A DNA stretch of 64,000 nucleotides from contig NC_134374.1 in the NCBI RefSeq assembly GCF_035582795.1, forward strand, positions 24,319,798-24,383,797, in the 5' to 3' direction. This DNA comes from Mycteria americana (Eukaryota > Chordata > Aves > Ciconiiformes > Ciconiidae). The position numbers and the translations under genes are program-made. Numbering within the stretch: the first letter of the stretch is position 1; each line of letters begins with the position of its first letter. Below, in pieces: positions 35,201 through 47,900 of this stretch. Below the pieces are notes generated by a model. That model searched no databases, had not been told where the DNA came from, and worked only from the letters and a program-made list of their open reading frames with translations.

Positions 35201-37800
35201 TTACATTTGGTGAATTTTTAATCATCAGTATCATTGAAGAATCAGGTTAAATTTGGTGAATTTTTAATCATCAGTATCATTGAAGAATCAGGTGACTTTG
35301 CCCCTTATACTTTGTATCTGAGCTTACCCTTAGCAAGCAGCTCATTTTTAATGTGAATTCACTTTGTCTGCGAATAAGTGAGGTGTTGAAAAAAGAAAGT
35401 ATACTTTTTGTAACTTCTAGTCACTGAGACAACTCTCATCTTCTGAGTAGAGATGCATATATATTTAGAAATTATCTGTCTATCTTCGCTTAGCTGTGAG
35501 TAGTAATTTTGCAGATATTTATGGTTCCTTTGTTGGAACTAGGTTAATCAAGCGAGGAACTAAGCTAGTTTGCTTAGTGCAGTTGCTTATGGGCAGCAAG
35601 AGGCAGATCCTGGGAAGTGAAAATAATGAGAGTCCTGCTAGTTACTGTATTGGGGTCAGGATCTGACCTTGCCACATAGAAAACCATTACTGCAGAAGTT
35701 GTAGCATCAAGTTTTGTTTTGATTTAGCCCGATCCACGTATAAGAAACTGTGCTTAAATAATAAATGCAAAGTTCTCGTTGTTACTGAAGTGATGCTGTT
35801 GAGCCCCCAACTTGTCTATCACACAAATGGTTTATTATAGTGAGGAATATTTCTGGCAGGGAAGGGGGAAAGTCCTTTGACTACAGCTTTGTTACAGTTT
35901 TCTAAATAGGCATTAATAGCACATCTGAAGTATTCTGGTATTTCCACTAGTTGTACATGTTCTTTTTGTTCTGTGGTATGCCTTTCAGCAGCACAGCAGA
36001 AATACAGGCCAGTTCAACTCCAACATTTTTTAGCTAATTTAATTGAATGCCTATTTAAAATAGGAATTCTTTTAACCCCAGCCATGGCTGCTTTTATATT
36101 ATGCACTTCCCAGTAGCACATTCAGGACAGAATAGAAGGAAAGCACTTCTCCCTAGAAACTTTCATCACATCTTTGTCAATAGGAAGTTCAGTGTGTAGA
36201 AGCAGGTTGTGTAGACAGTTTTAGAGTTGAGAATGTGCCTATGCAGATGTATGAGGTGAAAATTAGCATTTACCATATCATGGTCTGTTTTCTTAACAGA
36301 AAGAAAAGGCAGCAAATGATAAAAAGGAGGACAAAAAGGCAGCAACAAAAGGGAAGAAAGGAGCCAAAGGCAAAGATGAAACTAAACAAGAGGATGCTAA
36401 AGAAGAAAACCACTCTGAAAACGGAGATACCAAAACTAATGAGGTACTTTAGCTACAGTAAACATGGGAATAAACACAGATGTATTGGTAATACATCTGC
36501 AGGAACTAACGGTTGGGCCTCCTTGTCAGAAGGGGGTGTGTTTCACTGCCATCCTGTAAAGACAGACCAGCTGCAGTATCTGCACAGGGCAGCTCCCAGG
36601 GAAAGCCTGAAAGAATAGCATTCTCCTTCAAACTCATTCCTGCTGTGTGATAGAGCCCTTCCACAGGTGGTCTGTGCTATCGTAGTGTCCCTCTCAGGGT
36701 TGGCACAAGAGCAATGCAGAATATTTGGGGAACAATAGAGCTCAGTAAGATTGCTGTCCAACCCTGAGCTGACTTTGCATATCCTCTCTGGACTGCTGGA
36801 TTGCCTCTTCTGCTCAGCACGGGTTGGTACTGTGCCAGAAATCTGGTTTTAAGTTTTACACAATTCTTTAAAACAATTCTTCACTTCAGAACAATTCAAC
36901 AAGAGATCTGCAAAAGAAATTTGGTCTTGTCTCCTGATCTGCAAGCCTCTTTCTTACAGGTTCTTACTGTATCAGCTACTTACCTAAGAGCTGCCATTTG
37001 CTAGGACTAGCTACAAGCTTCAGTCAGCTCCTGATGGCCTTTTCCTAGCAGATTTCTTGCTGACAGTAGAAGCGCCACGTTTGCTACGGGCTCCCTTTGC
37101 CCCTGTAGGCACAGACTAGCCTGTTGTGTTCTCTGTTGCTTTTGATTTACAGTGATCTTTCTTCATGTGTTGAGCATCATTAGCCAGTTAATGGGTCGTT
37201 TATTCTTTCATTTTTAAAACTAATTCAGGAGCTTCTTTGCTAAAAATTAATACAGGGCTAATGTACTTCAAAGGATCTTTGATAGGAGCTTTGCAATTTT
37301 GATGTGTTGACTTAAAAAGTAATAGCAGACATTTTTATAGAAAACAGGTGAGAACCAGTTTCCCCAAAGTCTGGACAATAGAGAAGTATCGTGGTTTTAT
37401 GTGTAATTCTTACGCTTCCCTGTGACTTACGGAGATGAGGACTTGAACTTTCCCTAGCGAATGATTGATCCTAATCTAAAATACATTCTAAAGTTCTACC
37501 TCTTTGGAGGCACTTAACATTCCAAAATTAATTCAATCATCAATTAATACTCATCTGTATTTTAATTTTTAGCATTATCAGCCGACATGTTGTTGCATTG
37601 GTATTTTCCATAGTAGCTGTGCGTTCTTGTCTATCTACACAAAGTGTTGTCCGTGTGTGTGCTAACAAACTAGTCTCTCTTTGATGCTTGTTAGAATGGA
37701 ATCCAATTAGCATTACGAATAATATTTCTATTCTTCCCAAACACTTTTATAGGCACCAGCTGCTGAAGCATCTGATGATAAGGAAGCCAAGTCCGAGTAA
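29238..37800 (+). CDS. HMGN1: HMGN1, nucleosome-binding HMG protein, six exons, complete
   Basis: Coding exons: 29238-29252, 30621-30650, 31215-31244, 32183-32233, 36300-36443 and 37753-37800. All junctions are GT-AG and phase 0, giving 105 residues. Exon 1 encodes MPKRK, the invariant HMGN start and part of the nuclear signal. Exons 2-4 encode APAEGEAKEE, PKRRSARLSA (core nucleosome-binding RRSARLSA) and KPAPPKPEPKPKKAAPK. Exon 5 is a lysine/glutamate-rich 48-codon exon with GKKGAKGK and an ENGDTKTNE end. Exon 6 ends DDKEAKSE. HMGN1 binds the nucleosome core, loosens compaction by linker histone H1 and modulates histone-tail modification. The -EAKSE end and lack of the HMGN2/3 exon-2 sequence favour HMGN1. 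Exon 4 matches HMGN2/HMGN3 rather than mammalian HMGN1. The length is close to the usual ~100 residues. No defect is seen. The six-exon phase-0 structure is typical of the family and rules out a retrocopy. Confidence 0.97.
29339..29362. repeat. (CG)n(TG)n alternating tract, Z-DNA prone
   Basis: About 20 bp of alternating GCGCGCGCGC then GTGTGTGTGT lies 90 bp into HMGN1 intron 1. Such purine-pyrimidine alternation near an active promoter favours Z-DNA. Its length is likely variable. Confidence 0.9.
29757..29784. repeat. T28 homopolymer in HMGN1 intron 1
   Basis: An uninterrupted run of 28 thymines in intron 1, following a pyrimidine-rich lead-in. It has no retroposon head attached that I can recognise on the minus strand. 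Confidence 0.95.
29930..30620. promoter_or_regulatory. Intronic CpG island with E2F, CRE and ZNF143-type sites
   Basis: A second dense CpG island fills the end of HMGN1 intron 1, right up to exon 2. Within 85 bp it carries TTTGGCGGGAA (30327-30337, E2F consensus), TGACGTCG (30368-30375, CRE/ATF) and gcattgtgggagttgtagt (30392-30410). The last is the reverse complement of the ZNF143/SBS-type motif ACTACAACTCCCANNATGC. These motifs in this tight arrangement are typical of genuine housekeeping promoters. The element could drive an alternative HMGN1 transcript beginning inside intron 1, or a leftward divergent transcript. Confidence 0.65.
30579..30650 (+). other. HMGN1: Possible alternative HMGN1 first coding exon
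   Basis: An ATG at 30579 with G at -3 and +4 is in frame with exon 2 and is not followed by a stop. A transcript starting at the intronic promoter and retaining this sequence would begin MAPPSHLGLSLSLQ and continue into APAEGEAKEE. It would lose MPKRK but keep the nucleosome-binding domain. This is seen as an open frame only, with no evidence of use. Confidence 0.25.
33100..33545. other. GC-rich patch in HMGN1 intron 4, unclassified
   Basis: About 450 bp are clearly richer in GC than the flanking intron and open on both strands (a 156-codon plus frame at 33071-33541 and a 114-codon minus frame at 33202-33546). Neither translation has a motif I know. It may be a diverged retrocopy, an inserted unknown repeat, or unique DNA with high GC. 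Confidence 0.4.
35205..35293. repeat. 46-bp tandem duplication in HMGN1 intron 4
   Basis: A 43-bp string beginning atttggtgaatttttaatca is present identically at 35205-35247 and 35251-35293, separated by taa. Perfect identity points to a recent duplication. Confidence 0.95.
36444..37752 (+). other. HMGN1: HMGN1 intron 5; no other feature seen
   Basis: Intron bounded by GTACTT at 36444 and a TTTTATAG acceptor ending at 37752. No repeat or nested gene was recognised. Confidence 0.8.
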
Positions 37801-38440
37801 TGTTAACCCTGCCCTATATCTCCATCATTTGGTATCCGTACCTCCATGCTGTATTGTTAACAGAGAGGAATATTTTTATCAACTATTTTATAAATGCAGG
37901 TTTTTTTAGCATGAATTTAATTATGGAACATCTTCATCTCGGTTACTTGGGAATTAAATCCCTAACAAACAAAACAAAACAACAAAAAAAAATCATTGTT
38001 TTTAAATTTTGTGATTGTAATAGTTTGTATGGTACATGGAAAGAATAAGTGGTGGTAGCTTTTGACTTCTGTCAGTGTGTCCCTTTTTGTGTAAGTCATG
38101 CTTACAGACTTCAGATTTTAATTTTTCCCTTGTATGTGTTGTATGGTTTCTTAAAGTGGGGAGGTCTCAAAACAAATAACCGTGTTAAACATTCCAGTGG
38201 TTCTGTGGGTTGCTTTTATAAAGAAGGTGAGCTATTTTCATGAAAAACCTAAGAGCTGGAAATCTGTTGTTTCCCAAATGTAATTTTATTTTGTCAGTTT
38301 TGAAAAAATAAATAAATAAAAGTGTAATCATGTTTTTAAATGAAATACAAACATTTCTTTTAAAAGGGCAGGTTGGTTGTATGTACCCACTGTTAGGAAT
38401 TTTGCTGGATTTATCTTAATAAAAAAGACTCCTCAAAAGC
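37801..38440 (+). other. HMGN1: HMGN1 3' untranslated region with two poly(A) signals
   Basis: AT-rich sequence after the TAA. Overlapping AATAAATAAATAAA signals lie at 38307-38320, and a further AATAAA at 38418-38423. The first group would give a UTR of about 530-550 nt and the second about 640 nt. An A-rich CAAAACAAAACAAC tract lies at 37968-37990. Which signal is used cannot be told from sequence. Confidence 0.7.
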
Positions 38441-41400
38441 TGATTGTGGTTTGTTGCTTGTGCTGCAAACGTACTGCTGGAGAGCTACCAAATTCCAGAA
38501 GAGTTGCAGTAGTACCGAGCTTCAGGCTGAGAGAACCTAGGCAGCTAGAAAGCTTTGGGCCATGGCATGGTTAGGGCTTGGGCCCCTGTCTTCTTCTTCT
38601 GTAGACAAAAATGGCTTTATGGGCCAGCCTCTCAGTGGCCGAAATGGGAATAGGTGATTTCGGTGCTGGCTTACCCCAGCTGGGAGCTTCAGCCAGCGCT
38701 TTCAGGTGAAGGCTGACCTTGTAAACTCTTGTTACTTACTCAAGTGAAGGTGGGATCCTTGGTGTTGTCCAATACGCCTTAAGCATTATAGATGTTACTA
38801 GCACTTTTGAAGGGTATCGTCTGGTTTTCTTTTATGTGCCTATTAATTGATTATGATTTAGAGGGGGGTTCTTTCCTCTTAGACATACTGCAGAAGCTTA
38901 GAGACTACCACGTTTACATCGAACCCTTCATAGTATGAAACAGTTTTCTGTTCATGCAGGAATGTTCGTAGTCCTGGTTAAAGTGCATACTTCCATAACT
39001 GTTGTTTATAGTTTTCTTCTTTAAACTGGTATTACTCACAAAATGTTTTCTTGGACTCACTTAGCTTCTCCTAGCATGATAACGTGTATGCGTGCAGAAG
39101 TGCTTTCCGTTAATGCAAGCTTCATTATTCTGGGAAATTACAACTAGACTAGACAGTAGTTAAATGGGGGTTTAGTATTGGTTTTACCTAGCCTCATTTT
39201 GGTTGCTACAGCTATTCTATGCAACTTTATCAAGGACACTTCAAATTTTCCTCTTAAAGCCTCCTTTTATATAAAGTCTCTTCACAGTGATGACCAGATA
39301 CATTATACATTTAATAAGAAGAAAAATGTCTGCAATGCGGAAACCTTATCTTTTGCATTAAATTGTTTCGCAGCCCAGAAATGTGAAATTCCAAGAGCTT
39401 GCATATTTTATCCCATATCCAAAACCTAACTCAGCATCTCAGTGCATAGTGTCTTGTATTAAATGTGTGTTTCAGGATCAGTACCCCAGGGCACTGGCTA
39501 CTGGATGACGTTTAATGTGGATTTAATTTTCAAGGCCTAAAGCACCGGGGATTTTTATTCCTGCTGCACCACCTTTTATTCTGTAGAACTGCTCTATAAA
39601 AGCATCAGGGTTAACTGAACTAGATCTTCCTCAGCGGTAAAGATGAGAGAGTATTTAGGGGCCTTTTCCTTTGCAGTATATTCCCTTAATCCAACGCAGC
39701 CTAGACACAGTGACTTTCAGGCGTGCTCTGTAGTCTCTCCTGCGGTGAAAACTGATGGAGAGAAGTAGCTGGAATCCCTTGCCTGGTGGAAGTGTGGTGA
39801 GATGTGGGTAAAACCAGGGAGATTCTGAATGTCCCGGTTTGAAGACGATCCAACAATAGTTCAAATGTCAGCCTGACGCTTTTACACGTAAAAAATTATT
39901 TACTGAATGTAGCCTGCTTTGGAATAATGAAAGATCACTAACAAGCACAGCAGCGTGCTTTGGACACATGGTACCATCATTTTTAGGGTCTGACTGAATG
40001 CTGCTTGAAGTCAATGAGAAATACCAGTGGAGAAATGCATATTGGAATGAAATGTTTTACACCTGCCTATTCCCTCTGCCCCCAGTGGTTTCTCTAAAAG
40101 GGCTTAAAATAGCAAACCCAGTTCTGCAAGGAAGGTGAGCTTCCTTCTCCGAATCTTGGTACCATCGAACCGTTTCTCTTGGCTTTAGCCTCTAGTCACT
40201 GAGCGTTTCAAGCACTGTTATTTAAATAACAGCAGACACTATGAAGATGGTTGATATTTTCTTCTTAGCAAAGGGCTCATCCATATGCCAAGGTATACTC
40301 AGCCCAGCATACGCTAATTGAGGTCATTCTGTATGTCAAGTCATGTTTCTCCATTTTAATACGGAGGTTGTTACACAGAAACATACAATTGAGTGTTTGG
40401 TTTTGTTTATTTCTTCCTCTTCTACTGCCAGGGCAAGAGTTGTTCTTAATTCTATAACTATTGTTATAATCAGATTCCTGTTTCAAATAAGTACGGAAAA
40501 TTGCTTAAGAACTTTTCAGACAAACCTCCTTGCCCAAATTCTTAACTTTTCTGAGCAATGGGGTATTGAGCGAGTTGCACAACTAAATAGATTGCCTGCC
40601 TTCTGCCAAATCCTCCTCATCTGTTGGTCCTGATGTCTAGACGCTGAATCAAAAATCCACGTCAGCTCACAAGCTTTGCTAAGTTTACGGTGGTCTGAAA
40701 AGTAGCGGTTTCGAAGGGAGAAAACTTGTTCACTGACCAGTCGGTTGGGTGTACCTGCATTCAGGTTCAGCTGGAATATGTGGAGAATCTACCTTCACCG
40801 CGGTCCTTGGCTGGCTGTTTGGCCGTGCTCTGGGTGCAAGCAGTACGTGTTTGCCTATTCTGATGCTGGTTATGAAAGATTCGTAGACTTGCTAGGCTGC
40901 GGGAGTTTGATTATCATTGTTAATCATAACAATTACGGACCTGAAAAGATGCAACGTGGCGAACAGATGCATGAGCCTAACGATAGTGATGATTCTGAGG
41001 TGGCGTAATGATATTTTTAGCTAGGGGAAGAGATTTAAAGTGAGGTTGGCAACAACTTGCAATGGTGAGATGCCCCTGTAGCTCGTCAGTTATCGGACAA
41101 GATACAGGTACAACTGTTGACTTGGATTTTGCAGTGAAACCTGGTGAAAGGAGGCGATGCTGCTGGTTATAATGTTTTAGATACTCAGTGTCGTTTGAGT
41201 TAGTTTAACAAACCGTATGTCCTGTTTAACGAGCAGACAGTGAGCGCTACCGATGCTGTTACCTGCTAAGCAGGAACCCTACAAATCATTAAACCTCGCA
41301 TGCAGAGAAAGCCTGCGGGTCGAGGTGAGTGCAGCCTGTGGGTAGGTCCCGCTGTGCTAAGTAGCGTTGGGCATTTGAGTGACCAGTGCCAGGCCCTGGT

Positions 41401-43180
41401 GTCGAGGGGACAGCAGAGTGGTTTGGGTGGGAATCAGGGTCTGGGGCCACGTTATCCCGTCCAAATGGAAACAGGGATAGCGTGCAGCTATAAAGTCAAG
41501 GTTAGTATAGTGAGATGACAGTGGACAACGACCCAATTTTAGTGCAACACTGGAGGGGTCCTGTTAATGCTTCAGACCTGTCTTATTGCTAAGGAGGTTC
41601 ATCATAATGATTTTATTTAGTAGCAATCATTGGACAAAGCAAGGCGCTTCACTAGGATTTTTGTTTTGTCATTCTTGCCAGGCTTGGTGCATTAATATGG
41701 CTCAGGATGTAACTTTTGGTGCAAGCTCCTAGTGCAGCATGGGGCTGAGGTAACCTCAGGATGCTTTTAAAGTTTAAGAGAAAGTACTGAGACTTCCCAT
41801 TCCTGGCAATAATGCATGTTCTTACGGGATCTTCAACAGAACTTGGGCAGGCGTTTGCTTATTGCTTTGTCAGAACAATGAAAGGTTTAGAAAAACACTG
41901 CTCACCGTCCTGGAAATTGAGGTTTGAAATGAAAGGAAGAACCTCTAGACTTCTTCCTGGTGTCCGTCATGAGCAATGTGCTGGAGCAGCACGGGGAGGA
42001 ACGGGAGAGAAAAAGCATGGCTGCCATCAGCAAGTAGCAGATGAAAATCACAGTGAGGTCCTTGGGATTTAAAAAAAAGAGGGCAATTGGGGGGAAGAAA
42101 ACAAACCCCAACCCTCCAAGCCACACAGAAGGAAGGCTTTCGTAGGTCCATCCTACAGCCACCTTCACTCCTTTGAACGAAGTGACTGCCGGCAAAAGCC
42201 AGAAAATCCGACGGGTCTGCTTTTCAGATCAAGAGCAACTCCCTGGTAGTTAATGGAGTTACACTGGTGTTAATCTGATGAAGTAGAAAGAAAATTGAAT
42301 CCCCTGAATAGAAACGGATGGCTCTTCTTTCTAATTGTCCCAGTGGTGATGTTCCTTCCCCATGCAGCTGGCGTGGGAGCCCCTGCTCTGAAACCTGATG
42401 CCCTGGACGGGCTCCAGAGAGCTGAGAACACCCCTCGGGCCCCGCCGCTGCGTGGCTTTCGAGGAGCCTCTCTCATTTTGAGAGAACGATGTTGACGTGG
42501 CTCCTGGCCAGAGACCGTCCCAGTGCCCGAAAGAGAGGGGAGCTGGTCACGAGGGAGCGTGGAGGTGGGTGACAGAAGTCGTCGGTGTCTCATTTGGCTA
42601 CCATCCCCTGCTTTTGAAGGAACGTGATTAGGATTGGGCTTGGGGCGACTCGAGGAGGGGATGGGGAGAAGGACCCCTGTGCTGCTCCCACTCCCCTCAT
42701 CTGCCCCGATTGAGCCAGCTCTGCCAACGCTGCTGGAAGAGGACAGCGAGGGAGAGGGTCTCGGAGGAATGAAACGCTGCCTTCCTCCTGTGGTGCCAGC
42801 GAGGGAATTGCTCGGAAGGTGTCAAATGGAAACGCGCAAGTCATGTCCAAATGCATTAGCGTGAACTTCAGATTGACGTAACACCTGGAAGCGGTGAAAC
42901 GAAGTAGGTGCTTATGTGATATAAAAGGAATAAAATCGCAAATTAGAAAGCTCTGTTTCTGAAAGGGTGGAAATCAAATTGACACCATAAAGCTCTCAAA
43001 GGCCTGTTAATACAATTGGACACATCTTAAACATTTCCAGGCGTTCTTAAAAAAGGGGAGGGGGAAGCATAAATAACACAGGCAAAAATGCTGTATTGAA
43101 ACCTAAAAATAGAGTGGTCAAGATTTAAACCAGTTTCATCTCACTGGAAGTAGGAAATTCACCTCTCCCTAGGAGAGCCC
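38441..43180. other. Intergenic region after HMGN1; no gene seen
   Basis: AT-rich to intermediate DNA with short frames only. In human the next gene in this direction is BRWD1. Its conserved N-terminus (ELYFLIARYL-like) was not found here or anywhere to the right. Confidence 0.45.
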
Positions 43181-44419
43181 AGCTTCCTTTCACTCCTCAG
43201 CCAGGCTCCCCCGGCGCAGGGAGGAACCTAAAGCCCCTCTTAGAGCAGAAGCGAGGAGCGTGCAGCGCAGAGCCTGTCCCAGAGAGGTGCAAGAGCTCCG
43301 GCAGAGCACTCCCGGGGGGAAATTTCTAAGGGATTGTCCCAAATTGGAAATGCCTCCCAGTGCTGAGGCACAAACCGCTTCTCCTCCCGGCGTCGGCGTC
43401 CCCAGCGCGCGGCCGCTGGGTGCCAGCACCCGGGGTCCCAGGGCACGGCTTTTTGCTTTGCCTCCCTCCCGGCCGAGCGAGGTGCGTTGCTTTTACTAGG
43501 CACGAAGGGTAGCGCTGGCCTGGAATTGGCAGTCAAAGCTGCTTGTAAGTTATCTGAGAGCCGAAACCCAGAAAAATCGCCGGGGTTTTGTTTGCTTAAC
43601 ATTAACAATTCGGGGAGAGGGCGGAACTGCATTTCTTGGAGCTAAAACCAGATGTGAGGCATCTTGGCCACAAAGCTTTCTGGTTCTCTTCTGTTTGTTT
43701 TCCCCCTGGTAAGATAAAAGCAACTGCAGAGAAGGTTGAGATTGCGGCAGCTCTCGGATTTCATCCTGGCTACAAGGGTGCTGGCAGACGCTGCTCGGCG
43801 AGACCACAAATGATCTTTTTTCTTTTACTGATACGGGGGCTGCCGATCCCCTAGGCACACCTCTTGTAGTTAGAGGGAGGCTGTCGCTCAGCCTAGGACT
43901 GAGCCACAGCTTTCCAGCCGGGCTGAAAGTTTGCTTGATGTGATTTCTTCCTCCCTATAACCGTATCTACCATCACAGAGGTGCCGGCCGTAACGGCATC
44001 GCCAAGTCGCGCTTCCATTTTGCACTGAAAGCGTCGTCTCTGCTGAGGAGGGAGAGGCTGGAGTCGCCACTCCAAGCCTCAACAGCCCAGTCCAAGGGAA
44101 ATCCTGCAAGATCTGCCTTCCCCTAAGGCCGCCTCCTATAAATCTTTCCATGCTGCAAACAGAAATTTGCAAATCTAGGCCAAGCTTTCCCTGCTCCGGT
44201 TTCACCACCCGTGCTGTTATAGACCGGTTATATCAACGTCGCTCTGTCTTTGGAGCGAACACTGACTTTTCTGCCCTGTGTTTATGCCTATGTAGCCCAG
44301 TGAGGTCCTCCTCTATACCTGGCCCATTACCCTGGGAGTAATTAAAATAATTAACAAGTGTAATTAACTGTTGGAGGGTAAAGGCGAGTTTTAACACATA
44401 TCAGCAACAATTAAATAAA
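43181..44419. other. GC-rich intergenic DNA; no gene seen
   Basis: GC rises sharply at about 43180. Overlapping frames on both strands are open because stop codons are rare in GC-rich DNA, and none shows a domain. No splice-linked coding exon was recognised. Confidence 0.4.
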
Positions 44420-44905
44420 TTACCCTTTTTGTCTTGCAAAGAATTGACAGACGGGGGGGGGGGGAAAGGAGGCGGGAGATGTATAGGCTCATGCAGTAGC
44501 ATGGAGAAAGTGAATAGGGGTCGGTGGCTCTTGTGTTGGAAGACAAAGCGAACAAAGAGGCACCAAATGAAATTACCAAGTGGCAGATGCAAAATGGACA
44601 TATTTCACACAATGTGTAATTAAGCCGCGGAACTCATTGCCCAAATGGATCCCAAAAATCATAATGGTTTAGTAAGTGATTAGACAAATTCTTGGAAGAC
44701 GACCCAGTGGGGCTGTCGAGCACAAAGAGGCGTCTCCAGTGCTGGACGAGCCAAAGTTGCAAACCGTGGGAGCTGGGAGAGGACCTGGAGCCGTCCCCTG
44801 GCTCTGCCCTTCCCCGTCCCCTCCGGCCGGAGCTGGAGGCAAGGGGGACCCAGGCTGGTACAGACCTTTGGTCTGAGCCCCGCTGGCCGTGCTCCTGGCA
44901 CCTCG
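44420..44905 (+). mobile_element. Ancient CR1 LINE 3' end, plus orientation
   Basis: The sequence follows the end of ORF2 and the 3' UTR of old CR1: 'ggtggctcttgtgttggaa', then 'caccaaatgaaattaccaag' (translated HQMKLPSGRCKMDIFHTMCN), 'cggaactcattgcc', 'gacaaattcttggaagac', and near the end 'gacctttggtctgagcccc' (44866-44884), which closely matches the remembered CR1 3' UTR 'gacctttggtctgaccc'. It is complete at the 3' end except for the terminal microsatellite. Heavy divergence and several indels mark it as old. It is the same general subfamily as the minus-strand copy at 6.8-7.3 kb. Confidence 0.85.
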
Positions 44906-47900
44906 AAAGGAGAAGAACTTGCCCGCTGTCAGACTGCACATGTCTCTGGCCGTTGGTGGGGACAGACACGCAGCCGTGACTTCAGCGTGGATGTAACCGA
45001 CGTACCGGAGACTGGCAAGCTGCTGCGTGCGTCCCTGCCAAGCCCTGCGCTGCCGGACCTTGGCTTCTCGGCAGCCAAAGCCGAGGAACGCAGCTGCTGC
45101 GTACGTCCCCCCGTGCCAGCCTGTGCCCAGGAATCCGATCCTCCGTGGGAGCTGAATTACAGGCTCCTCCTTAACCCGCCTCGTGCAGGGGAGGACGCAC
45201 GGGAGGAAAAGGGCACCCCATTCTTCTGCCCTTTGCACAGCTCCTTCCCCAAACGCGTCCCCCCGGGGTGGCAGGTCTGCTTGGTGCTGCCGGCGCCTGC
45301 CGGCGCGTCGGCTGCAGTTGAGGTGAAGGCCACCACCGGGTTGGAGGAAGGTGGTCCAGATACCCAGCTCTCATTGTTGCTCGATTTGGGCTCATGGAAT
45401 ATTTCTAACCCCCTTTTTGGCCCATCTTGACTGTAAATCTTTCTAGCTTCATTTAGTGCTCTAGCCTCTAGGTGGTGGTCATGTCTGAATGTTCTCGTAT
45501 AACTGCACTGCAAACATAACTTGCTAATCGGGGAGGACCCTGAGAGTTGGGGGTTAATCAGCTGGTTGGGGGGGTTGGCGGCTCTGCGAGCAGGAGCACG
45601 TACCACAGCTCCCAACGTCTGCTGCCGGGACATCGAGGTTTTTAGCACCCTGTCACCGGGGAGGCTGCTCCACCGGGTTGGGTGCCGTGGCGGGAGCACC
45701 CGTGTCCCAGCTCCCGCGGCAGAAACACCCGGCGAGGCTGCACAGGGGCAGCAGAGACCACAGCAAAATGCATCTGCGATTCTCCCCCATCGCTCGGAAG
45801 CGCGGCGTCCGTGCGAGAGTCTGAACCCCCCGGGGTGACGGGTGCTCCTCCCCGCCCCGCAACCTCTGCGGCGTGGAAACTTTGGGTCTGCGTGTCCCCA
45901 TCCTCCCGTCCCCGCTGTCGGGGACCAGCAGCCAAGTTTTGGGCAGCCAGCCTGCTTGCCCTCGGGATGCGGCAGAACCTGTGGGCGCTGGCTAGCGGGT
46001 TCCCAGCGGGATGCCCGCGCTTTCCTGCTGCCCTGGTGACGGGGCAGGGGCTTGTGCCAGTCCTGCGGTGGGGAAGAAGCAAGCAAGCGCTCTTGTTTCC
46101 TTCCGCACGTCCTTACTGAAGAAGTCTGTGAGCTTGGAGGAGAAGCAGCAGCAGCTTGTAGAAATCTGAGTGGATCCAGAGGTCATCGCGCTGCTGCAGT
46201 CAACAGAAGTTTCTCCGTCAGGTCTCATAAGGTGAGGATTTCAGTCTCTAAATCTTTGTGTAAATTTAATGTGCTGGATAAATGGTGATAGTTATTATTC
46301 GTAATGAGAACTATGGAAAACCAGGCCAGCTGTCCAGTGAGGCGGCAGGGTCGTCCATGCAAGTTAAAGCATAGCAAAGCCCCCCTGGTGCCCCGCTCTT
46401 CTTCCAGAGGTTTTCCACCTATAGCAGGTGGAAAGCAGCGCCTATAACTTGCTATAAGTTGAAATCTAGGTAGGATCATACGGGATCATCCCAGATCTAC
46501 CGGTTCTGTTTCAAGTGTGCCAGTTGGGCTCAGCTGCCTTTTTTGATTGAAATCTAATACCGCTCATACAGTCCAGGTCTCATTAATAGATGTGTTTTCT
46601 TTTAATTTCTTCCTTGGACTTTTCAGTCAATGGGCAGCTGGAACCAACATCATCGAGGCAGAAAACTCGGTCCTGCCCTGGCTGGTTAAACTTTGGCAGC
46701 ACCAAACCCTCTGCCATCCCCGGGGCTCTGGCTGCAGAGCCCCCATTATAACGCAGCCATTATAGCACTCGCTGATTTATTTTTATTTAGTATACCTCAT
46801 CTTTACCTTCTAGGATTTGCATAAAATAAACTTCTTTAATAAAACAGGGTGACCATACAGGAGCTAAAAGAGAAAAACATAAGAAAAAAGGCTGTTGTAG
46901 AAAGGTGTCTTGTGTGTCCGGCCCCACTGCCTCACGTGTCACGGGAAATTCGTCCGTCTGACATGAAAACAGGGTTGGAATCATTCAAAGAAGAGATTAT
47001 AGCTCATCTTTCATTAGAGATTTATTTTAAAGATCCCTATCTTGGCCTTAAACGAACTGCAGGTGCCAACTTGCCGAGCTGTCCTTTGATCTCGGAATCA
47101 GCTGTGTCCCATTTTCCAGAGAAGGAGCCTCTGTTTTCACATCCAGGGAGAGCAGTCGGGACGCAGGCGAGCGCGCGGGCGCTCCGCTCCGTAACTGGAG
47201 ATGCGCGCTCTGCTATCCGAGCGTTCAGAGCCGTAATTAATGGGAACGAGGGAGCCGAGTCCTGCGCCGAGAAGAGCCTGACGAAAACCGGGCTGGAAAC
47301 GATCTGCGCTGAAACGCCATGAGAACAAGGTCCTGCAAGAACGGCCTAATGAAACCCAGAGCAGTGAGCACTGGGGGTCCTAACGCTGTTAGCTACGAAC
47401 AACCGGAACAAAACAACCATCTTTCTTTCGTAACTCTCTCTCGGCATGCAGCTGCGAGCCCGGCAGTGAATTCGGGGCAGATGGTGTCCTGCCGGCACTG
47501 GGCTGCCCCGAGCCGGGTCCGACCCGCCGCTGCGGTCCGTATGAACGTGGCGTAGAAACACGATCTGGGAACAAGTGGTTTAAAGGTGTTGGGGGACACG
47601 TGCCGATGACTGGAAGGAGTCTTGCTTTGTGTTTGCAGAAGGGGCCCTGGTTTGTGGGGAGGCCGGTGGCAGTTGCTTGCGTGCCACGGCCAGCTCCTGG
47701 GGACGACGGTGATGGCCGCGGCGCCGATCGATAAATTAAGCGGGCTCTACGAAGGCATCTCACCAGCACATTTTCTAAAAGCCAAATATATTTTATGGAG
47801 CAGATAATAATTGCTCCATATATCTTTTCCAGCCCGTGGGGTAGGCTATGCACGTCTTAAAAATGATCCAAATGCGTCTTCGGACAGCCAGCAGCATGAA

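Larger units (their letters stand above)
30651..36299 (+). other. HMGN1: HMGN1 introns 2-4; no further gene seen
   Basis: Apart from exons 3 and 4 this is AT-rich intron sequence. Intron 4 (32234-36299) carries a GC-rich patch at about 33100-33545 and a 46-bp tandem duplication at 35205-35293, both listed separately. No nested gene or recognisable young repeat was seen. Confidence 0.7.

Noticed and set aside
40745-41008. 87-codon plus frame ending in an acidic tail (NDSDDSEVA)
   Set aside because: It looks protein-like at the end but has no homology I recognise, no promoter or splice context, and the length is within chance expectation.
45157-46086. Minus-strand frame of 309 codons
   Set aside because: No domain, biased composition and several equally long frames on the other strand. 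The segment HDHHLEARALNEARKIY looked protein-like but has no recognisable relative.
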